64,000 nucleotides of DNA from Paraburkholderia sp. DHOC27 (GTDB lineage Bacteria; Pseudomonadota; Gammaproteobacteria; Burkholderiales; Burkholderiaceae). Position 1 is the stretch's first letter. Each line of letters begins with the position of its first letter. The notes under the pieces are model-generated. The model was given only the letters and a program-made list of their open reading frames with translations. It was not told where the DNA came from and ran no database searches. The position numbers and the translations under genes are program-made. Shown here in pieces: positions 44,175 through 53,651 of the stretch. The stretch covers positions 248,001-312,000 of the forward strand of contig NZ_QVQV01000002.1 in the NCBI RefSeq assembly GCF_003429005.1. The letters are read 5' to 3'.

Positions 44175-44980
44175 GCCTGCAAAATCTCAGCCTGTGGGAC
44201 GTCGCGATCGCAGCCTTGCTGATCGTCGTGAACGGGGCATTGTCAGTGGCCCTGAAGCTGGACCTCGAACGCAAGCTCGCGCTCGCCGCCGTCCGTACCG
44301 TGGTGCAGTTACTTGCCATTGGCTACGTGCTCGGCTGGGTGTTCCAGTACGACAAGTGGTACGTCGTGTTGCCCTTGATGATCATCATGACGCTGATCGC
44401 GGGCTTCGCCGGCGCGCAGCGCGGCACGCGCACGTATCGCGGCCAGCGCGCGGATAGCGTGCTGTCCATCTGGGTCAGCGCATGGCTCATCGCCGCGGTG
44501 GGTCTGTTCGTCGTGATCCGCATTCATCCGTGGTACGAGCCGCAATATGCGATTCCGATTCTCGGCATGATCCTCGGCAACACGCTGACTGGCGTGTCGC
44601 TCGGCATCGAACGGATGATCGAAGAGTTGACCGCGCGACGCGATCGCGTCGACATGGCGCTCGCACTCGGCGCCACGCGCTGGGAAGCCGCGCAGGACCC
44701 GGCGCGTCAAGCGGTGCGCGCGGGCATGATTCCGACGCTCAATCAGATGGCGGTAGTGGGCGTGGTGAGTCTGCCGGGCATGATGACCGGCCAGGTGCTG
44801 GCCGGTCAGTCACCGTTGCAGGCGGTGCGGTATCAGATCGTGATCATGTTCCTGATCGCGGCGTCATCAGCATTGGGCACCGTGGGCGCGGTGTTGCTCA
44901 CCTACCGGCGCCTCTTTTCCGCCGAGCATCGCTTTCTCGCCGCCCGGCTGGTGGAGCGGGACGCTCCACGACATCGCTGA
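44171..44980 (+). CDS. fetB: ABC transporter permease, FetB/YbbM family (UPF0014)
   Basis: A 269-residue integral membrane protein with about seven hydrophobic helices. Family blocks present are RTVVQLLAIGYVLGWVF, the central ILGMILGNTLTGVSLGIERM, the coupling-helix-like ALALGATRWEAAQDPARQAVRAGMIP, and VVGVVSLPGMMTGQVLAG. The ATG lies in an ATGA overlap with fetA, so translation is coupled. Role is probably iron (or other metal) efflux under oxidative stress. Confidence 0.9.
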   Translation: MSLQNLSLWDVAIAALLIVVNGALSVALKLDLERKLALAAVRTVVQLLAIGYVLGWVFQYDKWYVVLPLMIIMTLIAGFAGAQRGTRTYRGQRADSVLSIWVSAWLIAAVGLFVVIRIHPWYEPQYAIPILGMILGNTLTGVSLGIERMIEELTARRDRVDMALALGATRWEAAQDPARQAVRAGMIPTLNQMAVVGVVSLPGMMTGQVLAGQSPLQAVRYQIVIMFLIAASSALGTVGAVLLTYRRLFSAEHRFLAARLVERDAPRHR

Positions 44981-45001
44981 TTCAGCGGCTAATTGAGCGG
45001 C

Positions 45002-45601
45002 TCAGCGCTTCGCCGAGACCGCGATCTGCGTGCCGTCCGTCAGCGTGAGCGTCTTGGTACTGCCGTTGGTCGGCATCGAGAAGCGCACGATCTCGCTGGC
45101 TTTCGTATTGTTCGGGCACTGCACTGTCTTGCCCGCATTGTCGACGCTCTTGCTGCCGTGTGGCGTCTGCGCCTGGAAGCTGAGCTGCACGGTGGCCGTG
45201 CCGTCGTTGGAGACGACCGGCGCGAAGCGGATCTGCGTCTGACGGATCATCGCACCGTTGGTATCGAGCGGCAGCGAGGCGTAATCCGGGCATTGATCGG
45301 ATGCCATCACGGCGCCGCCAGGCGGCACTGTCTTCCACGTGAAGTCGTCCGACTCGCCGGAGCGAATCGTGCGGGTTTCCTGCGCGTTGCCAAACTGTTT
45401 CGACGTGACCTTGACCGTGTAGCGGATCGGACCGTCGGTTGCCGCCTGCGAGGTCACGGTGATGGGCGTGGCCGCGTAGACGGCGCCGAGAGGGGTTGCC
45501 GTCGCGACGAGCGCTGCGAACGCGACGAGCAGCGATGCAATGACAGGACGGCGGACACGGCCGGTGGCCGCATTGGCTGAGAGACTGAAGCAGGGGCTCA
45601 T
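45002..45601 (-). CDS. Exported protein of unknown function
   Basis: A 199-residue protein. A long N-terminal signal (hydrophobic about 20-44, ending VYAA) suggests Sec export with an extended n-region. The mature part is beta-rich, with two cysteines in SDQCPDY and TVQCPNN that could form one disulphide, and alternating Thr/Val strands. The ATG complementary to 45599-45601 follows a strong GAGGAGGTGA ribosome-binding site. I do not recognise the family. Convergent with fetB, 21 bases apart. Confidence 0.72.
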   Translation of the reverse strand: MSPCFSLSANAATGRVRRPVIASLLVAFAALVATATPLGAVYAATPITVTSQAATDGPIRYTVKVTSKQFGNAQETRTIRSGESDDFTWKTVPPGGAVMASDQCPDYASLPLDTNGAMIRQTQIRFAPVVSNDGTATVQLSFQAQTPHGSKSVDNAGKTVQCPNNTKASEIVRFSMPTNGSTKTLTLTDGTQIAVSAKR

Positions 45602-45837
45602 ACTGTCACCTCCTCGTTGTGCCGCCGCGCGCCTGCCTTGCCTGCCGCGCCTGCCGTACGATGGGCCGCGAGGCACACGCACCCACGTGTACTCACGCAC
45701 ACCTCGGCAAGCTCACGCAAACTCACCCAGACACGCAGCGATTTTTCGCATCCAGCCCTGTCAGTCTAACGCCAAGCGGACCCGAACGCGCTGCGTGCGG
45801 ATCGGGTGTAAACCCGCTTGCGGTACGGCCTTTTTCG

Positions 45838-46854
45838 TCAGAAGCCGGTCAGGACCAGCTTGCCGATGGCGCGCCCTTCTTCCAGCAGTTGATGCGCGCG
45901 CCGCACGTTCTGCGCGTTGATCTTGCCGAGGTCTTGACCCACTGTGGTCCGCAACGTGCCGGCGTCGATCAGGCGGCCTACTTCGGTCAACAGTTTGTGC
46001 TGCTCGATCATGTCGGGCGTGCCGAACATCGAGCGCGTGAACATGAACTCCCAGTGAAACGCTGCGCTCTTTGCCTTCAACAGTTCCACCGCGATGGGCT
46101 TGTCATTTTCGACGATGGTGGCAATGCCGCCTTGCGGTTTGATGACAGCAGCAGCGGCCGGAAAATGTTTGTCGGTGTCGTTGAAAATCAGGACATAGTC
46201 GACCTGCTCGAAGCCGATCTGTTTCAGTTGTGTGGGCATATCGCCGAAGTGGTCGATGATGTGGTCCGCGCCCAGTTCCGTGGCCCATTTCGCAGACTCC
46301 GGCCGCGACGCCGTGGCGATCACCTTCAGTTTGCCGAGTTGCTTGGCCAACTGGATGCCGATCGAACCCACCCCGCCCGCGCCGCCGATGATCAGCACCG
46401 AGCGCCCCTCGTCCGCGCCTTGCGGCGAGACGCCGAGGCGATCGAACAGCGCTTCCCACGCCGTGATGGCCGTGAGCGGGAAAGCCGCGGCGTGGCTGAA
46501 GTCGAGCGAAGACGGCTTGCGGCCGACGATGCGCTCGTCCACCAGATGAAACTCGCTGTTCGCACCCGGGCGCGTGATGCTGCCCGCGTAGAACACCGGA
46601 TCGCCGACCTTGAAGAGCGTCACGTCGGGACCGACGGCGGCCACCGTGCCGGCCGCGTCCCAACCCAGCACGCGTGGCGTTTTTTCGACCGTGTCTTTCG
46701 GCGAGCGGACCTTGTAGTCCACCGGATTCACCGAAATGGCTTCCACCTTGACGAGCAGATCGCGCCCGGTGGCTTCGGGCTTGGGCAACTCGACGTCGAT
46801 GAGCGCCTCGGGTTGATCGATAGGCAGATAGCGATAGAGTCCAACGGCTTTCAT
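45838..46854 (-). CDS. Zinc-independent MDR-family oxidoreductase (quinone reductase-like)
   Basis: A 338-residue medium-chain dehydrogenase/reductase. It has a GroES-like N-domain (about 30-130) and a Rossmann domain with GGAGGVGSIGIQLAK (about 158-172). The catalytic-zinc ligands of classical alcohol dehydrogenases are absent, so it is of the ZADH/quinone-oxidoreductase kind and probably uses NADPH. The start is the ATG complementary to 46852-46854. It is divergent from a LysR regulator across a 192-base region, the usual layout of a regulated detoxification gene. Confidence 0.87.
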   Translation of the reverse strand: MKAVGLYRYLPIDQPEALIDVELPKPEATGRDLLVKVEAISVNPVDYKVRSPKDTVEKTPRVLGWDAAGTVAAVGPDVTLFKVGDPVFYAGSITRPGANSEFHLVDERIVGRKPSSLDFSHAAAFPLTAITAWEALFDRLGVSPQGADEGRSVLIIGGAGGVGSIGIQLAKQLGKLKVIATASRPESAKWATELGADHIIDHFGDMPTQLKQIGFEQVDYVLIFNDTDKHFPAAAAVIKPQGGIATIVENDKPIAVELLKAKSAAFHWEFMFTRSMFGTPDMIEQHKLLTEVGRLIDAGTLRTTVGQDLGKINAQNVRRAHQLLEEGRAIGKLVLTGF

Positions 46855-47025
46855 GGCAGCTCCTGATTCATGGAAAACAGATGATGAGAACACGCTACAC
46901 CGTCTGGCGCGACAGGCTTGAGCGACGCGACCAAAGGAGCAAAGCGTGCTGCGAAACAGATGCAAAGGATGTCAGGCATAGTAGGCCGCTCCTTCGTCTC
47001 TAAAAACCGTCATAATGGCTTAAAC

Positions 47026-47039
47026 ATTTTCCTGAAAAT
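47026..47039. promoter_or_regulatory. 14-bp palindrome upstream of the lysR start
   Basis: ATTTTC/GAAAAT with a 2-base centre (CT) is a perfect palindrome 7 bases before the LysR start codon, in the AT-rich divergent region with CATAAT at 47011-47016. It may be the regulator's own operator, although LysR sites usually show T-N11-A. Confidence 0.45.
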
Positions 47040-47046
47040 CAGAAGA

Positions 47047-48051
47047 ATGACGTCAACTGACGATCTGCCCGCGGGTTCAGCGCCCTCATCGGCCACCTCA
47101 TCCGCCGCCTCATCGGTCACCTCCGCACTCGCCGACGCCCGCGACCGGCTCGACCTGCTGGATGTCGCGCTGTTCGTCCGCGCCGCGCTGCTCGCCAATG
47201 TGTCGGCGGCCGGGCGTGAGTTCGGCCTGTCGGCGGCAGTGGCGAGCGCGCGTCTCGCGCAACTCGAACGGCTGCTCGGCGCGCGGCTGCTGCATCGAAC
47301 CACGCGCCGCATCAGTCTCACGCAGGACGGTGAAGTGTTCATGGCGCACGCGCAGACGCTGCTCGATACGGCGGCGGCGGCGCGCGCCTCGGTGGGACGC
47401 GCGCAAACCGAACCACAGGGACGCTTGCGCATTTCGATGCCGTCGTCGTTCGGACGGCAACATGTGTCACCGGTCGTCCCCGAATTTCTGCGGCGGTATC
47501 CGGGTGTGAGCGTCGACCTGCGCCTGTCCGACCATATGGTGGACCTCGTCGACGCGGGCGTCGACCTGGCCATCCGGATAGGCGCCCTGAAGGACTCGAC
47601 GCTGGTGGCACAACGTCTCGCCGTCAATCGACGCGTGATCTGCTGCGCGCCGGCCTATCTGGAGGCGCATGGTACGCCGCGCCATCCAGCGGATCTCGCG
47701 CAGCACGAATGCGTGATTCTGGCCGATCAAAACACGTGGGCGTTCGAGACGCCGGCCGGGCGCCTCGACGTGCGGGTCAGCGGACGCCTCGCCACAGACA
47801 ACGGCGAGGTGATTCGCGATGCGTTGCTGGCCGGTTTTGGCATCGCGCTGAAATCGACGTGGGACGTGGCGCCTTATCTGCGCAGCGGCGAACTGGTGAC
47901 GTTGCTGGACAGCTACCCGCTCGCGGACACCGTCGCGATGTGGGCGGTGTATCCGAGCCGCGCCTTCGTGCCGCCCAAGACACGCGCCTTCATTGCGTTC
48001 CTCGCCGCGCATTTTGGCGATCCGCCGTATTGGGATGGCCCGGCGGCGTAG
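47047..48051 (+). CDS. LysR-family transcriptional regulator
   Basis: A 334-residue regulator. After a Ser, Ala and Thr rich N-terminal extension (about 1-35) comes the winged-helix domain (about 40-98), with LSAAVASARLAQLERLLGARLLHRTTRR. The effector domain (about 120-325) includes LRISMPSSFGRQHV and DLAIRIGAL. ATG 47047 is used; an earlier in-frame start adds 43 residues without homology. Likely regulates the divergent oxidoreductase. Confidence 0.9.
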   Translation: MTSTDDLPAGSAPSSATSSAASSVTSALADARDRLDLLDVALFVRAALLANVSAAGREFGLSAAVASARLAQLERLLGARLLHRTTRRISLTQDGEVFMAHAQTLLDTAAAARASVGRAQTEPQGRLRISMPSSFGRQHVSPVVPEFLRRYPGVSVDLRLSDHMVDLVDAGVDLAIRIGALKDSTLVAQRLAVNRRVICCAPAYLEAHGTPRHPADLAQHECVILADQNTWAFETPAGRLDVRVSGRLATDNGEVIRDALLAGFGIALKSTWDVAPYLRSGELVTLLDSYPLADTVAMWAVYPSRAFVPPKTRAFIAFLAAHFGDPPYWDGPAA

Positions 48052-48057
48052 ACGCTT

Positions 48058-48357
48058 CTACGCTCCCTTCTTCCCCGAGTTTTTATTGCTGTGCGCGTCG
48101 TTCTGCGTGTCCTGCTGATACTCGTCGCCGCCGCGCCGGTCGGTGTCTTTCAGACCGCGCGAGACATCTTTATGGGCCTGCTTGCCCACGCGGCGCGGAT
48201 CGTCCTCGTGCTGCGATTCCGCGGTTTGATCGGTCTCGTGCGGCAACGGCGCACTCGCGTCCTGCAACGACTCGCTGTGCGAACCGGTGTGCCCCGTGTG
48301 CTTGTCCGGGGTCTTGGGCTTGCCCTCGCCCGTGGATACCTGGGGTGATGTTTTCAT
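48058..48357 (-). CDS. Small hydrophilic, probably disordered protein
   Basis: A 99-residue protein from the ATG complementary to 48355-48357, which has GGAG at suitable spacing. It is almost free of hydrophobic residues and rich in Lys, Asp, Gln, His, Ser and Thr. There is no signal peptide or domain. It lies just upstream of a regulator stop codon (6 bases away, convergent) and 57 bases downstream of ligD on the same strand, so it may be carried on the ligD transcript. Stress-protein-like composition is all that can be said. Confidence 0.6.
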   Translation of the reverse strand: MKTSPQVSTGEGKPKTPDKHTGHTGSHSESLQDASAPLPHETDQTAESQHEDDPRRVGKQAHKDVSRGLKDTDRRGGDEYQQDTQNDAHSNKNSGKKGA

Positions 48358-48414
48358 TGCATCCTCCGTCATTGATGATTGTCGGTGTGATGATCAGCTA
48401 TCCTTATGATCATC

Positions 48415-51246
48415 CTAAGCGTCTTCCGCATCCGCGAGGCGTTTCTTCATGGCTGCCGTAATGCGCTGACGCGTTTTGCCATACCCAGCCCACGGGTTGT
48501 CGTGTAACGATTCGAGCCGCTCGTGCAGATTGAAAATCGTCCATTGATCGCCCGACGACGTGCCGGGTACTTCGTCCCATGCCAGCGGCACCGACACGCC
48601 CAGCCCCGGCCGGGCGCGCGCCGAAAATGCCGCCACCGTGCTCGAACCGCGGTTGTTGCGCAGATAGTCGACGAAGATCTTGCGCTTGCGGTTCTGCGGG
48701 CCCATTTTCGCGGTGAACATTTTGGGCAGCGTAGTGGCCATATGCTGCGCAACCCCCTGCGAAAACGCCTTCACTTCGTCCCAGCCGGCCTGCTTCGCGA
48801 GCGGCACCACCACGTGCAGGCCTTTGCCACCGCTCGTCTTGCAGAACGATTCGAGTCCCAGTTCTTCCAGCAGTGAACGGGTCAGTTGCGCGGCCTCGAT
48901 CATCTTGTCCCAGCCGAGGCCCGTGTCGGGGTCGAGGTCGAACACCATCCGGTCCGGCCTCTCGATGCTCGACGCCAGCGCATTCCACGTATGCATTTCG
49001 ACCGTGCCCATCTGCGCTGCGCCGACGAGTGCCTTGATGGTGTCGATGGTGATGAGTGGCGGATGCCCCGGATCGAGACCGGGATGCTGCGTGACGTTGG
49101 GAATCGAGAGCTTCTGGCTGTGCTTCTGGAAAAACAGCTCGCCGCCGATATCCTCCGGCGCGCGCACCAGCGAAACCGGGCGCCCTTTTAGATGCGGCAA
49201 CATCCAGTCTGCAACTGCTTCGTAGTACTGTACGAGATCGAGCTTGCTCGCGCCGCTGTGCTTGTCGATCACACGCTCGGGATGCGAAATGCGCACGCCG
49301 GCCACGGTGGGTGCGGTAGCTGGCTTGGCGGCGGTGGCTTTTTTAGCTGTGCGCGTCGCGCGGGTTTTGCTCGGCGCCTCTTTCGAAGCATCGTTCGTTT
49401 CAGCTTGCACGTCCCCTCCTTCGCGTGGCATTTCCTTGACGATCTGCCGCGCGGGCTTGTCGTTGCGCAGACTGACAAACGATGCCTGCCGCACGATGCG
49501 TTCATCGGTCCACTCGGCGAAATTGCACTCGCAGACCAGTTCCGGCTTGACCCAATGCACCGGCGTTCTGCTACGTTCGCGCGGGGCGCTGGCGAACGGC
49601 ATGCGGGCGGTCTCGCGTGCATCCAGTTCCTTTTTCACCGAGCGCAGCAGCGCGGCATCGAAACCCGTGCCCACACGCCCTGCGTACTGGAGCTTGCCGT
49701 CGCCGTTGTAGACGCCGAGCAGCAAGGCACCGAACGCGGCACGGCTACCGGCAGGCTCCGTATAGCCGCCGATCACGAACTCCTGGCGTCGCCGGCACTT
49801 CAGCTTGATCCACGCGGCGCTGCGCCCGGAGGTGTAGTGGCTGTCGCGCCGCTTGCCGATGATGCCTTCGAGCGCCATGTCGCACGCGCTCTTGAGCAAC
49901 TGCTCGGCACTGAAAGCAAAGTCCTGCGAGTAGCGCAAAACCCGCGCGTCAACTTTCTCCAGCAACGCGTGCAGAATGGCGCGCCGGTGCACCAGCGGCA
50001 CGCCGTGCAAGTCGTAGCCGTTCAGATACGGTACGTCGAACAGATAGATCACGATGTCCTGCGGACGATTCGCATCAAAAGCGTTTTGCAGCGCCTGAAA
50101 ACTGGGGACGCCGTTGCGATCGAGCACCACCGCCTCGCCGTCGAGCCAGGCACTGTCGAGGCCGAGGTTCGAGAGTGCGTCGATCTGCTTGCTGAACTTC
50201 GCCGTCCAGTCGTTGCCCGCGCGCGTGAAGACGCGCAACGGATGTTTCTTGTCGTGCGCGTCGATGCGTACCAGCACGCGGTAGCCATCGAACTTGATCT
50301 CGTAGGCCCAGTCATCGCCCGGCGGGGCGGCGTCGATCAGCGTGGCCAGTTGCGGCTTGAGCGCGGCAGGCAGCGCTTTTTTTACCGCGCCCTGAATCGC
50401 AGGCGAACCGGCCAGTGTGCGCAGCGAAGCGCTGGAGCGATTGGCGACGATGTCGGTCTTTTTCGAATCAGCGGCGCTGGCGTGGGCGGCCTTTTTGGAC
50501 GCCGGCGTTTTTGCCGCGGTAGTTTTCGAACTCGATGCCTTCGAGGCGGCTGTCTTCGAGGTGGCCGTCTTCGCGGCAGCCGTCTTCGAAGCGGCGGCGC
50601 CGTTTGAAGCCGCGCCGTTTGAACCTGCTTTCCTGGAAGCGCCCTTGCGTGCGCGCCCGTTCGTGGCGCCGTCATCGTCCATCACACTGCCGGGGAGGCT
50701 CGCGAGCACGTCATAGTCCGATTCGCTGCGCGCCTCTTCATCGCGTTCCTTGATGAGCAGCCACTGCTCCTTGTCGCCGCTGCCGCGCATGTGGCTGCGC
50801 ACCAGCATCCATCCACCGTGCAGCTTGTCACCGTTCAGCGTGAATTTGAGCTTGCCGGCGCGGTAATTCTCGCGCGCCTCGGCAAGACTGCCTTCCGGCG
50901 ACCAGGTGCCGCGATCCCACACGACCACCGAACCCGCGCCGTAATTGCCGGGCGGAATCTCGCCTTCAAACGAGCCGTATTCGAGCGGGTGATCTTCGAC
51001 ATGCACCGCGAGGCGTTTGACGGACGGATCGAGACTCGGCCCCTTTGGCACGGCCCACGACTTCAGCGTGCCATCGAGTTCGAGCCGGAAATCGTAGTGC
51101 AGGCGCCGCGCATCATGTTCCTGAATGACATACGCCAGCCCCTGCGCGGACTTGCGTGGCGACGCCTTGCGCGCCGCCTTGCCGGAGGGCTCGGGCGTGT
51201 TATCGAAGCGGCGCTTGCGCTGATAGGGGTCGAGGCGATCGCTCAT
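48415..51246 (-). CDS. ligD: Multifunctional ATP-dependent DNA ligase LigD
   Basis: A 943-residue bacterial end-joining enzyme with the domain order PE-LIG-POL. The 3'-phosphoesterase domain (about 35-170) has HDARRLHYDFRLELDG and EDHPLEYGSFEG. A Lys/Ala/Ser/Thr-rich linker (about 190-265) follows. The ligase domain has the adenylated Lys318 in YEIKFDGYRV. The polymerase/primase domain starts near 655 with YYEAVADWMLPHLKGRP and has DLDPDTGLGW with the metal aspartates and KTSGGKGLHV. It lies 32 bases downstream of ku on the same strand. Together they repair double-strand breaks without homology. Confidence 0.96.
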   Translation of the reverse strand: MSDRLDPYQRKRRFDNTPEPSGKAARKASPRKSAQGLAYVIQEHDARRLHYDFRLELDGTLKSWAVPKGPSLDPSVKRLAVHVEDHPLEYGSFEGEIPPGNYGAGSVVVWDRGTWSPEGSLAEARENYRAGKLKFTLNGDKLHGGWMLVRSHMRGSGDKEQWLLIKERDEEARSESDYDVLASLPGSVMDDDGATNGRARKGASRKAGSNGAASNGAAASKTAAAKTATSKTAASKASSSKTTAAKTPASKKAAHASAADSKKTDIVANRSSASLRTLAGSPAIQGAVKKALPAALKPQLATLIDAAPPGDDWAYEIKFDGYRVLVRIDAHDKKHPLRVFTRAGNDWTAKFSKQIDALSNLGLDSAWLDGEAVVLDRNGVPSFQALQNAFDANRPQDIVIYLFDVPYLNGYDLHGVPLVHRRAILHALLEKVDARVLRYSQDFAFSAEQLLKSACDMALEGIIGKRRDSHYTSGRSAAWIKLKCRRRQEFVIGGYTEPAGSRAAFGALLLGVYNGDGKLQYAGRVGTGFDAALLRSVKKELDARETARMPFASAPRERSRTPVHWVKPELVCECNFAEWTDERIVRQASFVSLRNDKPARQIVKEMPREGGDVQAETNDASKEAPSKTRATRTAKKATAAKPATAPTVAGVRISHPERVIDKHSGASKLDLVQYYEAVADWMLPHLKGRPVSLVRAPEDIGGELFFQKHSQKLSIPNVTQHPGLDPGHPPLITIDTIKALVGAAQMGTVEMHTWNALASSIERPDRMVFDLDPDTGLGWDKMIEAAQLTRSLLEELGLESFCKTSGGKGLHVVVPLAKQAGWDEVKAFSQGVAQHMATTLPKMFTAKMGPQNRKRKIFVDYLRNNRGSSTVAAFSARARPGLGVSVPLAWDEVPGTSSGDQWTIFNLHERLESLHDNPWAGYGKTRQRITAAMKKRLADAEDA

Positions 51247-51278
51247 GATGAGAGTTCATTCATTGCGTGCGCGCGCCT

Positions 51279-52304
51279 TCAGGCTGCTTTGCGCTTGCGT
51301 GGTGCGGCCTCTTTGCGCGCTGCGCCGCTACGGGTGGACGCCGCCCGTGTGGCCGTACTGCGCGTGGACGTGCTACCTGAGGTGCCACCTGAAGTGCTCC
51401 CTGAGCGCCGCGTCGTGGTTTTGCGACGGGCAGGCGGCGCGGCTTCGCTCTCGTCGTCATCCTGTGCGGCGCGGGCCCGCGCGGCCCCTTTGCCCTTACC
51501 CCGGTTCTTGCCTTCACCCAGACTGCGCTTGAGCAGATCGGACAGATCCAGAATCTCGGCGGATTTCGGCGACTTGCCCGAGCTTTCCACTTCCGTGATC
51601 TCTTCGGTTTTGCCCGCGCGAATCTTGCGATCGACCAGCTTCATGATGTCGTCGCGGAAGGTGTCGTGATAGTTCGCGGGATCCCACGCGTCGCTCATGT
51701 CGTCGATCAGCTTGCGCGCCATATCGAGTTCGCGCGGCGCCACGCCGGCCTTTTTCGCGTCCTCAGACGGCAGCTTCAGTTCATCGTAGGAGCGCACTTC
51801 GTCGGCCCAGCGCAGCGTGTTGAGCGCGAGGACCGGCCCGACCGGAATCAGCGCGGCCAGATGCTGCTTGTTGTGCAGCACGACGCTCGCCACGCCGATC
51901 TTGCCCGATGCCTTCATCGCCTCGCGCAGCAGCGCGTACACCTTCTCGCCCTTGCGATCGGGGGCGAGATAGTACGGTGTGTCGAGATACAGGAACGAGA
52001 TGTCAGGGGCGTCGACGAAAGCGAGGATGTCCACGGTCTGGGTGGATTCCGGATTCGCCGAGCGGATTTCCTCATCGGAAAGGACCACGTACTTGTCCTT
52101 TTCGTATTCGAAGCCGCGCACGATGTTCTCGCGCGTCACTTCCTTGCCGGTGCGCTTGTTGATCTGCCGGTAGCCGATGGGGTCGATCGAGCGTTTGTCG
52201 AGCAGATTGAAGCCAACCTTCTCCGATTGCGTTGCCGGGTAGAGTTGCACCGGCACGTGCACGAGGCCGAAGCTGATCGCCCCTTTCCAGATCATGTGTG
52301 ACAT
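51279..52304 (-). CDS. ku: DNA-end-binding protein Ku
   Basis: A 341-residue prokaryotic Ku. The core (about 1-255) begins MIWKGAISFGLVHVPVQLYPA and includes LYLDTPYYLAPD and the bridge-region sequences, ending near DLSDLLKRSLGEGKNRGKGK. The C-terminal tail (about 265-341) is an Arg, Lys, Ser, Thr and Ala rich stretch, histone-H1-like. It forms a homodimer ring on DNA ends and recruits LigD, encoded next. The start ATG is complementary to 52302-52304. Confidence 0.95.
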   Translation of the reverse strand: MSHMIWKGAISFGLVHVPVQLYPATQSEKVGFNLLDKRSIDPIGYRQINKRTGKEVTRENIVRGFEYEKDKYVVLSDEEIRSANPESTQTVDILAFVDAPDISFLYLDTPYYLAPDRKGEKVYALLREAMKASGKIGVASVVLHNKQHLAALIPVGPVLALNTLRWADEVRSYDELKLPSEDAKKAGVAPRELDMARKLIDDMSDAWDPANYHDTFRDDIMKLVDRKIRAGKTEEITEVESSGKSPKSAEILDLSDLLKRSLGEGKNRGKGKGAARARAAQDDDESEAAPPARRKTTTRRSGSTSGGTSGSTSTRSTATRAASTRSGAARKEAAPRKRKAA

Positions 52305-52684
52305 CGCGCACTCCTAAAGGCTTGGACCCCTGGGTTGGGCCGGTGCGTTGAACCCCTGCAGCGGACCGTGGGTTGGACCTATGGCGAAGCACCAAGCGTG
52401 CCACGGGTCACGCAGCCCGGCTGCGCAGCAGGCCGTGAGCGCGCGGCATCCATGACAGGCGCTGCTCCTGCATCCGGACGTGCGGGAAGCGCTGCTGTTC
52501 GCGCTTCGCGCGCCGTTTGCGGGCGCTCTGCGGCCGATAATGGCCTGTAACTCTTGCGTGAGTTCGGCAAAACCTACGGCCCGGGATGCGCTACCGCCTT
52601 CGCTTCCCGGTGACGAACGGGCTACGCAAACCGCTACAATAGCGGGATTTTCCGCGCACGCCGCGCGTCCTTTCCAGCGACGTC
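52305..52684. other. Gene-free divergent region upstream of ku and serB
   Basis: These 380 bases should hold the ku promoter (minus) and the serB promoter (plus). Imperfect repeats of TTGGACC/TTGAACCCC kind occur near 52322-52380. Frames here are out-of-frame translations without homology. No tRNA or terminator is apparent. Confidence 0.45.
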
Positions 52685-53524
52685 ATGAACCTCGTCATCC
52701 AAAGTCCCGCGCCTCTTTCCGCCGATCACCACAAGACGCTCACCGCGCTCGCACGCGGTTCGCGCGCCACCGTCATCGATGCGCACGCGCTGCGTATTGC
52801 CGACGCCGATCCCGCCCAGAAAGCCGATCTCGACGTGTATTGCGGCACGCACGCGCTGGATTACGCGTTCGTCGCGCCGGCGCGTACGCTGCGTGATTTT
52901 GGCCTCGTCGCAATGGACATGGATTCGACGCTGATCACGATCGAGTGCATCGACGAGATCGCCGATTTCTGCGGGCTCAAGGCGGAAGTCGCGGCCATCA
53001 CCGAAGCGTCGATGCGCGGCGAGATCAAGGATTTCAACGAAAGTCTCACGCGCCGGGTCGCCTTGCTAGAGGGACTCGACGCGAGCGCGCTGGAACGCGT
53101 CTATGAGGAACGCCTGCGCCTGTCGCCGGGTGCCGAGCGGATGCTGGCGGGCGTCAAGGCCGCCGGTTTGAAGACGCTGCTGGTTTCCGGCGGCTTTACG
53201 TTTTTCACGGAGAAACTCAAGGCGCGGCTCGGCCTCGACTTTACCCGCGCCAACACGCTCGAAATCGTGGACGGCAAGCTGACCGGCAAGGTTACGGGCG
53301 AGATCGTCAATGCCGACGTCAAGGCGCGCACCCTGCGCGAGACCTGCGCGCAACTCGGGATCGAACCGGGGCAGGCCATCGCGATGGGCGACGGCTCGAA
53401 CGATCTGAAGATGATGGCGGCGGCTGGGCTGTCCGTGGCGTTTCGGGCCAAGCCGGTGGTGCGCGAAGCGGCGAGCGTCGCGTTCAACCACGTGGGGCTG
53501 GACGGGCTGCTGCGGTTGTTTTGA
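52685..53524 (+). CDS. serB: Phosphoserine phosphatase SerB
   Basis: A 279-residue HAD-superfamily phosphatase that completes serine synthesis. The HAD nucleophile motif is AMDMDSTLITIE (Asp78, Asp80), motif II is LLVSGGFTFF near 160, and GDGSNDLKMM near 236 is motif IV with the magnesium aspartates. The N-terminal region (about 1-70) is an ACT-like regulatory part. Complete and standard. Confidence 0.95.
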   Translation: MNLVIQSPAPLSADHHKTLTALARGSRATVIDAHALRIADADPAQKADLDVYCGTHALDYAFVAPARTLRDFGLVAMDMDSTLITIECIDEIADFCGLKAEVAAITEASMRGEIKDFNESLTRRVALLEGLDASALERVYEERLRLSPGAERMLAGVKAAGLKTLLVSGGFTFFTEKLKARLGLDFTRANTLEIVDGKLTGKVTGEIVNADVKARTLRETCAQLGIEPGQAIAMGDGSNDLKMMAAAGLSVAFRAKPVVREAASVAFNHVGLDGLLRLF

Positions 53525-53583
53525 TTTTGCCTCGGCTTCTGCCAGGTTTGGCTGCTGCCAAGGTTCAGCTTCCGCCAGGCCCA

Positions 53584-53613
53584 GCGGCTGCGGGTTCGCT
53601 GACCCACAGCCGC
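53584..53613. other. Hairpin in the serB-metC convergent gap
   Basis: GCGGCTGCGGGT pairs with ACCCACAGCCGC across a 6-base loop with one mismatch. It lacks a T run, so it may stop transcription only weakly or be an mRNA 3' end. Confidence 0.4.
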
Positions 53614-53651
53614 CTTCACGAGGTTTGACGTGCTCGTGCGTTGCTTCCGCC

